Assembly: GCA_031277795.1 (NCBI GenBank)
Contig: JAITLQ010000015.1
Span: 465,667 to 529,666, forward strand
DNA length: 64,000 nt
Source: Arthrobacter sp.
GTDB taxonomy: Bacteria; Actinomycetota; Actinomycetes; Actinomycetales; Micrococcaceae
Direction: 5' to 3'
The notes under the pieces are model-generated. The model had not been told where the DNA came from and did no database searches. It was given only the letters and a program-made list of their open reading frames with translations. This document shows, piece after piece, positions 26,108 to 35,511 of the stretch (position 1 is the first letter of the stretch; every line of letters begins with the position of its first letter). The position numbers were made by a program, and so were the translations under genes.

Positions 26108-27748
26108 CTAGCTGTGCTTTGCCCGACGCGTGCTCAGCAGGATCAAGCCGCCGGCGATCGTTCCCAGCGCGGCCAGGACGAGCCAACCGCCCGAACCGAA
26201 GCCGGTGTTTGCCAACCCACCGGTGTTGGGAGACGTGCTCTCAACAGTGGTGGCAGGCGTGGTCGCCTGAGTGGTGTTCGGCGTGCTGGCCGGGGTGGTG
26301 GCCGGCGTGGAACTCGTAGACGGCTCAGTGGCGGGCGTGGTGCTCGGAGCTGAGGTCGTCGGAGTTGCCGTGGTGGGCTGTTCTTCGACGGTCACGGTTT
26401 GTGAGGCGTCGTTGATGTCCTTGTGTTCGGCGATGGGGGTTTCGTTGGCTGCGTTGCCCTCGTAGAGGGTTTCGTAGGCGACGAGGGCCTTGCCGGAGAA
26501 GCCTTCGGGGATGGTGAAGGTGACGTCGACGGTGCCGTTGGCTTCGGTGGGGGTGAAGGTGGTCTGGCCCTTGATTCCGGTGGCGGTTTCGCCGTCCTTG
26601 AGCATGAGCTCGCCGGTGACGGTGTATTCGGTGCCGGGGGTCAGGTTCTTGTAGGTGACGGTGTCGACGACGGTGCCGCCGTTCCAGGGCAGGACGTGGT
26701 CCTGGTCGGCAGAGTCGACGAGGGTGGTGCCGATGACCGGGTTCTCGACGGTGGGAAGCTTCCACGTCGCACGAGCGGAGTCAGACACCGTGTTCGTGGA
26801 AGGCGTCACCAAGATGATCGACTGACCATGAGAGTCCTTGGTGGCGGTATTCCCATCGGCCGTCGGCACCGACAATACGAAGCCCGTATTCTTCAGGCTC
26901 TTCGCCGTGGCCGTGACGGTCACGGCCTCGGCCTGCGTATCCGCCGGGACCTTGACGTAGACGGACTGTCCGTCCGTCACGGCGCTGGCGTTGATCGGAT
27001 CCCCGTCCTGGTCGGTGAGGACGAAGTCGGGATCAGCCGTGACCGCCGCCGACGCTGCGTTCGTGTCGATCACGAACGGTCCAACCAGCGTCCCGGGGTT
27101 CTGCTCCGCGGTCGGGGCCGTCACCTTCACCGTGGCGATGAGGTCCGAGGGCTGCAGGCCGGAGCTGGCATTGGCACCATTCACGAGGTACCAGTAGGCC
27201 GTCCCAGAATCGGGGGTTTCAAAGTTCCAGCCAGCGTCCCATCCCAGGTCGGTGTAGCGCCAGATCGCGTACTGCGTCGCTTCCACCGCGTCGTTGACCG
27301 AGATGCTCGGCAGGCCGGCGTTCGCGGCGAGTTCCTCCAGAGAAACGGCCGGGTAGCTGTGTGCCAGCACCCACCGAATCTTCGATTGCACGTCAGGGTT
27401 GTCCGTGAACAGATTGTCGCCGAGGAAGCTATCGACATCGCCGACGGTGGCGTGGAGACCCGTCTTGGCGGAGACGTTGTGCTCGATGCAGTACGCCCAG
27501 TAGTCGGGCGTCCCGGGATTGGCTGGATCTGCCGGCGTCGTCTCGTAGATCGGGAACAGGCGCGTGCCGCCGTAGCCCTGCGCGTTCTTGCCGACGTAGA
27601 CGCTGTCGCCCGTGGCTACATCAGCCTGGGCCGCAGGAGCCAGGGCCCCGGCCAGGCCCAACGCCGCAAGGGCGGTCGCGGCCGCGACCTGAGATAGAAG
27701 CCCTCGGCGCGCGCCTCGCCGCTTGCCTCGGGTGCGAGATGAAAACAT
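26108..27748 (-). CDS. LAXTG-anchored thioester surface protein with one VaFE repeat
   Basis: The 546-residue protein has a signal peptide (about 1-42, ending AAQAD). It continues with a thioester (TQXA) domain in which Cys87 (YCIEHN) and Gln159 (TQYA, 158-161) should form the internal thioester. Then come beta domains, one VaFE-type repeat (PVIGTTLVD... AYETLYEG... IAEHKDIND... QTV), a Thr/Pro/Ser-rich stalk, and LANTG at 512-516 followed by a membrane helix and RRAKHS. LAXTG is the motif used by class E sortases of high-GC Gram-positives. Such proteins covalently bind host or surface amines. ATG 27748 has GGAGGGA upstream. Confidence 0.9.
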   Translation of the reverse strand: MFSSRTRGKRRGARRGLLSQVAAATALAALGLAGALAPAAQADVATGDSVYVGKNAQGYGGTRLFPIYETTPADPANPGTPDYWAYCIEHNVSAKTGLHATVGDVDSFLGDNLFTDNPDVQSKIRWVLAHSYPAVSLEELAANAGLPSISVNDAVEATQYAIWRYTDLGWDAGWNFETPDSGTAYWYLVNGANASSGLQPSDLIATVKVTAPTAEQNPGTLVGPFVIDTNAASAAVTADPDFVLTDQDGDPINASAVTDGQSVYVKVPADTQAEAVTVTATAKSLKNTGFVLSVPTADGNTATKDSHGQSIILVTPSTNTVSDSARATWKLPTVENPVIGTTLVDSADQDHVLPWNGGTVVDTVTYKNLTPGTEYTVTGELMLKDGETATGIKGQTTFTPTEANGTVDVTFTIPEGFSGKALVAYETLYEGNAANETPIAEHKDINDASQTVTVEEQPTTATPTTSAPSTTPATEPSTSSTPATTPASTPNTTQATTPATTVESTSPNTGGLANTGFGSGGWLVLAALGTIAGGLILLSTRRAKHS

Positions 27749-28746
27749 CGTCCCTCCAGTGATATTCGAGGCAGCGCAAACAGTGACGCGCTGCAGGGGC
27801 GTGATCCCCCTCACTCTTCGTCGAGTTGAATCACGCAGAAATCTGTCACAGGTGTGACCGGGATCACATTTAAGTGGTTGGGTTCTTGGATCCCGCCCCC
27901 CGCGGATGGCGGACAGGCGCCGGCGAGGGGCGGGGCGCCTGGACGTCAAGGCATGGCGTCGGCGCGTTCCGACAGTCGCAGCTTTGACGTGGCGTTTGCC
28001 GCGGTCGCGGTTCGGCTGTGGAACTCGATGAACAGTACGTCAAGCGCCATGGAATAGCACTCGGTTTGTGAATTCGTCCCCCGCCGGTTTGGTCCCGAAT
28101 CGCGACAATCTTCGCCATGCGGCCGGGATCTTCGGTGTCAAAATCGGTCACCCATGGAACGCATATGCCTCGGCAGGGATGGGGGGCGGTCCGACCTGTG
28201 GGCGGGCGTTCCGGCCAAGAATGGCGCGGGATTCGCGTTTTCTCGGGCAGAATCCGCCCGAGTGTGCTGCCACACATTCTGTCAACGACGGTCACTGCAG
28301 ATGGAAAGGAGTATAACGCGACGAATTCTTTTCGGCGGATGGTTCGAGCAGCGTGCTCGAAGCCCGATCGTCGCGCTGGATAAATTGACCCCCATGTGGA
28401 GGTCATGCTTTTGGGTGGAATTCGAACTGGGCGAGCTCTGTGCAAGATTCGGCGTTTAACCGAAGGGTGCAAGTGGTTCACCGAAGACGTTTTCTTTGAG
28501 GAGATGTATTCGTTTGTGGAACCTCGGTGCCGGTGCTGGTATCGATGCCGATCCGGCGCGGCCGATGGCGTCGAGGGGGGGATAGCCGGCCTGCCGCCGT
28601 TGGCATCTGTCAATGCATTAGCTGGTGTTGACGTGACCCGTCGTGGCCGGTTCTGGACGCTGGTCCGCAACCACTCGAGGCGAGGCAAAGGGAAGGTAGC
28701 GTGATACACACCCTCGCGTGAGAAGAGGTCAGAAAGACTGGGACGA
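27749..28746. other. ~1 kb region without a recognisable gene
   Basis: The base composition is visibly lower in GC than the neighbours (several GAATTC sites and A/T-rich runs). The open frames on either strand are Arg/Ser/Pro-rich shadows without domain features. It must contain the promoters of the surface-protein gene (leftward) and the sensor-kinase gene (rightward). The only site I can name is the CRP-like palindrome at 27853-27868. It may be foreign DNA or a long untranslated leader. Confidence 0.6.
27853..27868. promoter_or_regulatory. CRP/GlxR-type binding site
   Basis: TGTGA-CCGGGA-TCACA is a perfect match to the CRP-family consensus TGTGA-N6-TCACA. It lies about 105 bp upstream of the surface-protein start, overlapping a second dyad (GTCAC-AGGT-GTGAC). 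cAMP-dependent control of the adhesin is a reasonable inference. Confidence 0.6.
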
Positions 28747-31035
28747 ATGCATCTCCTGACACGTGTCTCCTCGGCGCTCGGCCTGGGCAGCCCTTCGGGA
28801 CTGACCCCCGACGCTCCGGGCGGTGCCACGGCGACGTTGCTCGGGGCGATCAACCGCGTGGTGCTGGTCGCCCTGTGCGTGTGGCAGGCCGTCATGGTGG
28901 CGACGACCGTGGCCTCGCCGAATGCCGGGACCTGGGTCCTCGCCCCCGCCCAGGCGCTCATTCTGCTGATGGCCCTGGCCGCGCGGCGCAAGCCCGGCTA
29001 CGTTCCTTGGGTGTGGCTCGCCATGGTCGCGGCGGGCGCGGGGAGTTTCCTCGCCAGCGGCGACATCGACTCGGCACTCACCTTCGCCGGGTGCTGGCAG
29101 ATCAACTTCTCCTCGTTCGTGGCCGGCCTGCTCATGCTCCGCCGCGCCACGATCCCGCTGGTCGTCCTCTCAGCGGCGGCCACGTCCGCGATGATCCTCG
29201 TCTTTCTCCCGGGCTGGGGCCTCGAGCTGCCGATATCGGTGTGCGTCACCCAGACGACCATCATCCTGGCGATCAGGGTGGGGGTGTCGTTCCTGTTGAG
29301 CAGGGCGGCCGCGACGGACCGCGACATCAGTATGGCCGATGCGGCCGCGCTCCACAGGGAGTCACTCGCCCACCGCGCCTCCCGTATCGCCGAGGAGTCC
29401 CGCGTGCTGCACGACACGGCGATCAATACCTTCGCCGCGATCGCCTCGGCCGGGGCCTCGGTCAGCGACCCGGCGAAGGTGCGGCGGCAGTGCGCCAGCG
29501 ACGTCGAACACGTCGGAGAACTGCGCGACGCCCGCTCGGTCGACTTGACGGCGTCGATCCGGGACGTGTTCACGCAGCCGGGCCTTCCGATCCGCAGGCT
29601 GGGGGCGGACGATGCTCAACTTGAACGCGTCGATCGGGGGCTCGGCGCGGAGGCGACCCGCGCCGTCGTGCGGTGCGTGCGCGAGGCGGTCAACAACGCC
29701 TCCAAGCACTCCGGCGCCGAGCACGTCGACATCGACATCGCCGCCGACGCGAACGAGCTTGTCGTCCGCATCGCGGACACGGGCAGGGGGTTCGACCCGG
29801 AGCTGGTCGCCAAGCGGGGGCTCGCCACGTCCATCGAACGACGGGCCAGGGACCACGGCATCGACGTTGAGGTGGCGAGCGCCCCGGGCCGGGGCACCAC
29901 CGTCACCCTGCGTGCCGCCCTGGGGCAAGCGGAGTCCGCGCCGCCGGTGTTCGTGGACGACGGTGCGCTCAGGGAAGCGGCCAGAACGAACCGCCTGCGC
30001 GCTGGCCTGTATTGGGGCGTCGGCGTCACGCTGGAGAGCATCGTGCTCACGGCGACCGGTGGCACCAACGAGCACCTGGCGCTGCTGCCCATGATCGCCC
30101 TCATGATCGTGGCCGTGGCGTCGGCGGCCTGGCCGGCTTTCCGCCGGGCGGTGTTCGCCTCGGTGCTGCTCATCGTGGCGACCGTGCTCGTTTTTGTCTT
30201 GTCCGCCCGCGCCACAGGCTTCGGCACCGTTGCCCCGGTCCACTGGCAGGCGCTCGCTGCGGCGGGACCCGCCGTGCTCTTCCTCTCGGTGAGAGAAGGC
30301 AGGCGGTGGCGACTGGCCGGCGCGGGAGCGTTGGCCGCGGCGATCATGTTGGTCGGGGGCTGGACCGCGCGGGAGTCCTTGACCGGGGCCGCCATCGTGC
30401 TGATCGCCGGCGTCGCCGGATTCGGATTCTCCTTGGTGTGGGTCTTGTTCCTGGACGTGATGGAGAGGCTCTCCGAGGCCGCGCTCGATGCCCGGCGCCA
30501 CGAGTTCGACGCGCGCTTGGCAGCCGAGCGGGAAGCGGCCGCGCAAGCGAGCTACGAGCGCTGGACCAATGCTGGGCTCGACGCCGCGAGCGAGCTCTTG
30601 CGGGGTATCCGTGACGGTGCGTTGGACCCTGGAGCGGATTCAACGCGGGCGATCTGCGACGAAGAGGAACGCTATCTGCGCCAGCTCGTCCTCATCAGCC
30701 CCGAGCTGATCTACTTGGGCACGACGTTCATGCCGCTGCTGCAGATGTCGCGCGAGGCCGAGGTCAGGCTCACCTTGCGGCTCGGGGACCAGGACACCGA
30801 CGACGCCGCCACCGCGATGGCCATGGCGCAGGTGGTCCAGGAGAACATCGCCGCCCGCGGCCGGGGTGGCCGGCTCTCGGCGACGCTCTTCCCCGTCTCC
30901 GGGGGGCTTCAGCTGACGTTGACCGGCGAGGACCTGCGGGTCCCCGAGCGGTTCTCGCGCGAGAGCCGCCTCGTGCGGCTCGGGGGGATGGACCTGCTGG
31001 AGATCGATTTCTTCGCGGAGGTTCACGCGGCATGA
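28747..31035 (+). CDS. Two-module sensor kinase (NarL type) with degenerate second half
   Basis: The 762-residue protein has membrane segments at about 30-190, then a HisKA_3-like box with His222 (SRVLHDTAINTF). The ATPase domain has N-box REAVNNASKHS near 311, IADTGRGFD near 345 and SAPGRGTTV near 375. After residue ~415 a second set of membrane segments begins, followed by a coiled-coil-like stretch (LDARRHEFDARLAAEREAAAQ) and a further domain of HATPase-like layout lacking the N and G boxes. It ends 49 bp before its response regulator. The second half is probably a non-catalytic sensor module. The stimulus is unknown. Confidence 0.85.
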   Translation: MHLLTRVSSALGLGSPSGLTPDAPGGATATLLGAINRVVLVALCVWQAVMVATTVASPNAGTWVLAPAQALILLMALAARRKPGYVPWVWLAMVAAGAGSFLASGDIDSALTFAGCWQINFSSFVAGLLMLRRATIPLVVLSAAATSAMILVFLPGWGLELPISVCVTQTTIILAIRVGVSFLLSRAAATDRDISMADAAALHRESLAHRASRIAEESRVLHDTAINTFAAIASAGASVSDPAKVRRQCASDVEHVGELRDARSVDLTASIRDVFTQPGLPIRRLGADDAQLERVDRGLGAEATRAVVRCVREAVNNASKHSGAEHVDIDIAADANELVVRIADTGRGFDPELVAKRGLATSIERRARDHGIDVEVASAPGRGTTVTLRAALGQAESAPPVFVDDGALREAARTNRLRAGLYWGVGVTLESIVLTATGGTNEHLALLPMIALMIVAVASAAWPAFRRAVFASVLLIVATVLVFVLSARATGFGTVAPVHWQALAAAGPAVLFLSVREGRRWRLAGAGALAAAIMLVGGWTARESLTGAAIVLIAGVAGFGFSLVWVLFLDVMERLSEAALDARRHEFDARLAAEREAAAQASYERWTNAGLDAASELLRGIRDGALDPGADSTRAICDEEERYLRQLVLISPELIYLGTTFMPLLQMSREAEVRLTLRLGDQDTDDAATAMAMAQVVQENIAARGRGGRLSATLFPVSGGLQLTLTGEDLRVPERFSRESRLVRLGGMDLLEIDFFAEVHAA

Positions 31036-31084
31036 GACAAAGGATGTGCACACCGGCACAGCATCCGCGAGCCGAGAGGGAGCA

Positions 31085-31783
31085 ATGATGATGGAGGAAG
31101 GCATGACGGGGCAGACCGGGTCGACGGCGCGCATCGCCATCGTGGAGGATCACCTCCTGCAGCGGGACCGGACCAAGGAGATCCTGGGGACGGTGGAGGG
31201 CTACGAGGTGGTCTTCAGCGGTGAGAGCCTCCCGGACTTTGTCCGCTGGTCCGAAGCGGCCTCACCCGAGCAGCGGCCGCAGCTCCTGATCCTCGACCTC
31301 ATGGTGGAGCGGCAGGCGAGCGCCAGCCCCGCGCACGTCGCCTCGCTGGTCGAGAACGGCCTCATCGTGCTTGTCCTCTCGGCCATGGCCTCCCCGGCGC
31401 TGGTCCGCCGGATCATTCAGGCGGGCGTGGCCGGTGTGGTGGGCAAGCGCGACAGCGAGCAGGACTTCCTCGCCGCGGTGCACGCCGTGCTGGAGGGTCA
31501 GGAATGGATGACCGTTGAGCTGGCTTCGGTGATCGCGGGCGACCCGGAGCGTCCCACGCTGAGTATCCAGGAGGAGCGCGCGCTCGTGCTCTACGCGTCC
31601 GGGCTGAGCGTAGAGCAGGTCGGCGCGGCCATGAACATCGGCCGCGAGACGGCGAAGCAATACCTCGATCGCGTGAAGCGCAAGTACACGGCGGCGGGGG
31701 TGCCGGTGCGCTCGAAGCTGGACTACGGGCGCGTGGCCTGGGCCGACGGCTACCTGAATCCGTCCCTTCCGCGCGAGGAGTGA
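31085..31783 (+). CDS. Response regulator, NarL/LuxR family
   Basis: The 232-residue protein has a receiver domain with acidic pocket E21-D22, phosphoacceptor Asp71 (LILDLM), Ser99 and Lys121. It also has a C-terminal LuxR-type helix-turn-helix (SIQEERALVLYASGLSVEQV, GRETAKQYLDRVKRKY). The receiver is complete, so it should be phosphorylated by the neighbouring kinase. ATG 31085 follows GAGAGGGAGC; a frame from 31046 lacks such a site. Target genes are unknown. No other gene follows in the operon. Confidence 0.88.
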   Translation: MMMEEGMTGQTGSTARIAIVEDHLLQRDRTKEILGTVEGYEVVFSGESLPDFVRWSEAASPEQRPQLLILDLMVERQASASPAHVASLVENGLIVLVLSAMASPALVRRIIQAGVAGVVGKRDSEQDFLAAVHAVLEGQEWMTVELASVIAGDPERPTLSIQEERALVLYASGLSVEQVGAAMNIGRETAKQYLDRVKRKYTAAGVPVRSKLDYGRVAWADGYLNPSLPREE

Positions 31784-31847
31784 GCTCCTGCGGACGTCCG
31801 GCCGGAGCCGGAACCGGAGCCCGAGCCCGCGCCCGTCCGCCTCACGC

Positions 31848-32732
31848 CTACAGCGCGGCGTCGAGCCCCTCCACGAGCACGCGGTGCAGCTCGGGATCGC
31901 ACGGCACCGACACGCCGTCGATGGAGGTCACGGCGGCGGCCAAGCGCACCGAGGAAACCAGCCACACGCCGTCGGCCGCCAACAGGTCCGCCGGCGTCAG
32001 CGGGCCGTAGCCCAGCTTCCACCCGGCCGCGGCGGCCACCTCGAAGGCGGCCGCCTGCGTGGTGCCGGCCAGGATGCCGGTCTCCAGCTCGGGCGTCAGC
32101 AGGGTGACCTCGCCGGTGGCGGAACGCCGGGCGATGAGCACGGAGGACGTGGGCCCCTCCAGCACCCGCCCGTCGGAGGTCACGAAGATCGCGTCGTCGG
32201 CGTCGTGGGACTGCGCCCAGCGCTGCGCGGCCATGTTGATCGCGTAGGAGAGGGTCTTGGCGCCGGCGAGCAACCACGGCGCGCGGTCGGCCGCGGCGGC
32301 GTCGTAGCCTCGATCCAGCAGCACCACGCGCAGCCCATCCGAAGGCCCGTGGGCCGTCGCCGCGGAACGCGACACCGCGGAGACGAGCACCCAGAACGTC
32401 CCGCTCTCGCCCGGCACCCCGCGCGAGGCGGTCAGGCGAATGCTCGCCTCGGCGCCCTCACCGGCGCTTTCGTGGAAACGTCCCAGCGCCAGCTGCATGG
32501 CGGCCCGCCAATGCGAGGCCTCCGGCAACGGCAGGTCCAAGGCGGTGGCCGAACCGGCCAGGCGGCGCAGGTGCGCCTCCTCTTCGCGAATGCGCCCGTG
32601 ACGGTACAGCAGGGTCTCGAAGACGCCGTCGCCGCGCGTCGCGGACTGATCGGTCACGAGCAGCTGCGGACGGGTGGGGTCAACCTCCACGCCGTCGGGG
32701 TGCTGGGGGGTCAGGAACACGGCGACGCTCAT
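31848..32732 (-). CDS. Aminotransferase class IV (4-amino-4-deoxychorismate lyase-like)
   Basis: The 294-residue PLP enzyme shows the fold-type IV pattern DQSATRGDGVFETL near residue 28, the PLP lysine Lys159 in LAGAKTLSYAIN, and SDGRVLEGPTSSVLI. The family includes 4-amino-4-deoxychorismate lyase (p-aminobenzoate synthesis) and branched-chain aminotransferases. The FETLLY pattern and size favour the former, but not decisively. A relic of a close paralogue lies at 25843-26000. It is convergent with the response regulator. Confidence 0.82.
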   Translation of the reverse strand: MSVAVFLTPQHPDGVEVDPTRPQLLVTDQSATRGDGVFETLLYRHGRIREEEAHLRRLAGSATALDLPLPEASHWRAAMQLALGRFHESAGEGAEASIRLTASRGVPGESGTFWVLVSAVSRSAATAHGPSDGLRVVLLDRGYDAAAADRAPWLLAGAKTLSYAINMAAQRWAQSHDADDAIFVTSDGRVLEGPTSSVLIARRSATGEVTLLTPELETGILAGTTQAAAFEVAAAAGWKLGYGPLTPADLLAADGVWLVSSVRLAAAVTSIDGVSVPCDPELHRVLVEGLDAAL

Positions 32733-32893
32733 GCCCCCACGCTACAGCGCCTCGATAGACTCCCACCGACGGCACCACGTTGCGTGAAGCCCAGCCAGCA
32801 CGGCAGCGCTGGGCGGAACGCGCCAGGAACGCACTAGGAACCACCCGCAGCACCAACCATCGCCCGGGCATCGAGGAACGCGAGGGGAACGCC

Positions 32894-34375
32894 ATGATCA
32901 GCTGGACCGGTCTCATCGACGGCTGGCCCGCGTGGATCGGCGCCGTGGTCCTGGTGTTGGACGTCGCCATCCGCGTGCTCATGCTCGGCATCGTCCCCGG
33001 CAATCGCCGCCCCACCACGGCCATGGCGTGGCTGATGACGATCTTCTTCATCCCCTACGTTGGCCTGTTCATCTTCCTGGCGTTCGGTTCCAACAAGCTC
33101 AACTCGCGCCGCCGCAAGCGCCAGCTGGCCATCAACGAGCAGATCCTCGTGGCCACGCGCACCGAACGCCCGCGCAACGCCCTCCCGGACGGCCACCCCG
33201 ACTGGGTGCACTCGGCCGTTCACCTGAACCACGAGCTCGGTGCCTTCCCGCCCACGAGCGGGAACTCCCTGACGTACTTCACCGACTACAAGGCCTCGCT
33301 GCGCGCGGTGGCCGAGGAGATCGACCGCGCCAAGGACTACGCGCACGTGCAGTTCTACATCGTGGGGGACGACCCGGAGTACGTGGACCCGGTGCTGAGC
33401 GCCATGGAGCGCGCCGTGGCCCGCGGCGTGAAGGTCCGCTTCCTCTACGACCAGCTCGGTTCGTGGCGCGTCAAGGGCTACAAGGCCCTAAAGCGGCGCC
33501 TCACCGACGGCGGCATCGAGTGGTACCGCATGCTCCCGCTGGCCCCGCTCCAGTGGCGCTGGCGCCGCCCGGACCTGCGCAACCACCGCAAGATCGTGGT
33601 CGTGGACGGCCAGGTCGCCTTCACGGGTTCCATGAACCTCATCGAGCCCGGCTACAAGCGCAAGAAGAGCCACGAGCTCGGCCGCGAGTGGGTGGAAATC
33701 CTCGCCCGGGTGGAGGGCCCGCTCGTTGACCACTTCGACGTCGTCTTCGCGACCGACTGGAACCTCGAATCCAACGAGCAGATCTTCGACCAGCTCGAGG
33801 GTGCCGAGCTGGACCGTCCGGGCACCATCACGGGCCAGGTGGTCCCCTCCGGTCCCGGCTTCCCGGAGGAGAACAACCTCCGCCTCTTCAACACGCTGCT
33901 CTACTCCGCCCAACATGTGGTGCGCATGACGAGCCCCTACTTTGTCCCGGACGACTCCCTGCTCTACGCCATCACCACGGCGGCGCAGCGCGGCGTGCGC
34001 GTTGACCTCTATGTGTGCGAGGCGGGCGATCATGCGCTGACCAACCACGCCCAGCAGTCCTACTACCAGGGCCTCCTCGAGGCCGGCGTGCGCATCTTCC
34101 GCTACCGCGCGCCCATGGTCTTGCACACCAAGTGCGTCACGATCGACGACCAGGTGGCCGTCTTCGGCTCCTCCAACTTCGACATGCGTTCCTTCTCCCT
34201 CAACGCGGAGATCACCACGATGCTCCTGGGCGAGGAATCCGTCGACGAGCTGGACAAGGTCATGGACCTCTACGAGGGCGAGTCCACCCTGCTCACGCTG
34301 GAGTCGTGGAACGAGCGCAGCGCCGGCCAGCGCTGGCTGGACAACGTGGGTCGCCTCACCGCTGTGCTGCAGTAG
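32894..34375 (+). CDS. cls: Cardiolipin synthase
   Basis: The 493-residue protein has two N-terminal membrane helices and two phospholipase-D HKD motifs: HRKIVVVD near residue 231 and HTKCVTID near 410. Each is followed by GSMN or GSSN. It joins two phosphatidylglycerols, or CDP-diacylglycerol plus phosphatidylglycerol, to give cardiolipin at the membrane. ATG 32894 has GAGGGGA upstream. Its last 20 bases overlap the convergent kinase gene. Confidence 0.92.
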   Translation: MISWTGLIDGWPAWIGAVVLVLDVAIRVLMLGIVPGNRRPTTAMAWLMTIFFIPYVGLFIFLAFGSNKLNSRRRKRQLAINEQILVATRTERPRNALPDGHPDWVHSAVHLNHELGAFPPTSGNSLTYFTDYKASLRAVAEEIDRAKDYAHVQFYIVGDDPEYVDPVLSAMERAVARGVKVRFLYDQLGSWRVKGYKALKRRLTDGGIEWYRMLPLAPLQWRWRRPDLRNHRKIVVVDGQVAFTGSMNLIEPGYKRKKSHELGREWVEILARVEGPLVDHFDVVFATDWNLESNEQIFDQLEGAELDRPGTITGQVVPSGPGFPEENNLRLFNTLLYSAQHVVRMTSPYFVPDDSLLYAITTAAQRGVRVDLYVCEAGDHALTNHAQQSYYQGLLEAGVRIFRYRAPMVLHTKCVTIDDQVAVFGSSNFDMRSFSLNAEITTMLLGEESVDELDKVMDLYEGESTLLTLESWNERSAGQRWLDNVGRLTAVLQ

Positions 34376-34967
34376 CCGCGGCGCGCCTCGCCCACGCGAG
34401 CGCCTGGCCGAACGCCCCCGGATCCTCCGCGCCGAGGCGCAGATCGCCCGGCCCGTCGGCGGCGGCCGGCAGGGCCTCCTCCTGGGCCGCCCACACGTCC
34501 CAGAACGGGCGGTAGGTCTCGCCGTCGCGCGCCAGGGCGCGCTCCTTGCGCCGGGCGTCTGGCGCCTCGAGCGTGAGGCACGCGCTCAGCAGGGGGCGGG
34601 CCGCTGGCGCTCCGGCGCCCGCTCCCTCACAGAGCACGACGGCGGCCGGCCGGGTCTCTCGCTCGGCGCCGGGGGAGTCGGTGGCCCAGTCCCAGGTCCG
34701 CCAGCGCGCGCTCTCGCCGGCGCTCAGGGGCGCGAGGACGTCCTCCACGTAGGCCTCGACGCCGGCGGCCAGGCCGTGCCAGCCGGGGTAGATCTCCTCG
34801 AGGTGGAAGAGCCGGGCGTCAATGCCCTCCTCGAGCAACGCTCGCAGGAGGCGGCGGGCGAGCGTCGTCTTGCCCGCGCCGGAGCGCCCGTCGATCCCGA
34901 GCAGCACCGGGCGGTGCACCGGGCCGGCCGCGGGACTCGGCCGGGCGGCGTCGTGCGCCGGATTCAC
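34356..34967 (-). CDS. P-loop small-molecule kinase (uridine kinase-like)
   Basis: The 203-residue protein has a Walker A GRSGAGKT at 27-34, an LFHLEEIYPGWHGL segment typical of uridine/phosphoribulokinase-like proteins, and a C-terminal lid region. The phosphorylated substrate is not known. Its ATG overlaps the stop of the phosphatase gene by 4 bases, so the two are coupled. Its 3' end overlaps cls by 20 bases in convergent orientation. Confidence 0.75.
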   Translation of the reverse strand: MNPAHDAARPSPAAGPVHRPVLLGIDGRSGAGKTTLARRLLRALLEEGIDARLFHLEEIYPGWHGLAAGVEAYVEDVLAPLSAGESARWRTWDWATDSPGAERETRPAAVVLCEGAGAGAPAARPLLSACLTLEAPDARRKERALARDGETYRPFWDVWAAQEEALPAAADGPGDLRLGAEDPGAFGQALAWARRAAATAAQR

Positions 34968-35464
34968 GCCAGGGTGCCCAGCTCGGCGCGCACGAACGCG
35001 ACCACGCCGGGCACGCTCGCGAGCACCTGCTCGCGCGTGATGACGAAGTCCGACTCGTCGCCGTACCAGGGGTCGGCCATGCCCTGGCGCTCCTCGGGGA
35101 GCCCGGCCGAGGCGGGGTCGAAGGAGCGCAGCAGGCGGATGCGCTCGCGGTGCGCGGGGGTGGGCGCGTGGCGACGCAGGAAGCGCAGGTGGTTGAGGTC
35201 GGCGGCGAGGAAGAGGTCGGTGTCCTCCCAGGCACTCTCGGGGAGCTCGCGGGCGCGGTGCGCCGAGCCGTCGATCCCGAGGCCGCGCAGCTGCGCCAGG
35301 GCGCGGCGGTCCATGGGGCGGCCGTGCTCCTCGTCGGACATGCCGCCGCCCTCCACGCGCACCCGGTCGCCGAGGCCGGCGCGCTCGAGGGCGTCGCGCA
35401 GGACGTATTCGATCAGTGGCGAGCGGCAGATGTTTCCCGTGCAGACGGTCATGATGCGGTACAC
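34964..35464 (-). CDS. Low-molecular-weight protein tyrosine phosphatase
   Basis: The 166-residue protein carries the CX5R active site C8-TGNIC-R14-S and the general-acid loop MADPWYG near residue 130, which define LMW protein tyrosine phosphatases. It probably dephosphorylates tyrosines on cell-envelope or regulatory proteins. The GTG at 35464 gives VYRIMTVCTGN; an ATG at 35452 would shorten the N-terminus by four residues. It is the first gene of a pair with the P-loop kinase. Confidence 0.88.
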   Translation of the reverse strand: MYRIMTVCTGNICRSPLIEYVLRDALERAGLGDRVRVEGGGMSDEEHGRPMDRRALAQLRGLGIDGSAHRARELPESAWEDTDLFLAADLNHLRFLRRHAPTPAHRERIRLLRSFDPASAGLPEERQGMADPWYGDESDFVITREQVLASVPGVVAFVRAELGTLA

Positions 35465-35511
35465 GGTGTTGAGCCTAGCCAAGCGCGCGGCGGCGCGGTG
35501 CGCGGTGGGCC

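Noticed and set aside
28117-28704. Small plus-strand ORFs before the sensor kinase
   Set aside because: No ribosome sites, no domains, and Arg/Gly/Ser-rich chance composition.
26108-28746. Mobile element around the adhesin and relic
   Set aside because: Pseudogene and GC shift are suggestive, but no transposase, terminal inverted repeats or target duplications were found.
27870-28991. 373-codon minus-strand frame over the 1-kb gap
   Set aside because: Composition is Arg/Ser/Pro-rich without domains or a ribosome site, and it overlaps the start of the sensor-kinase gene.
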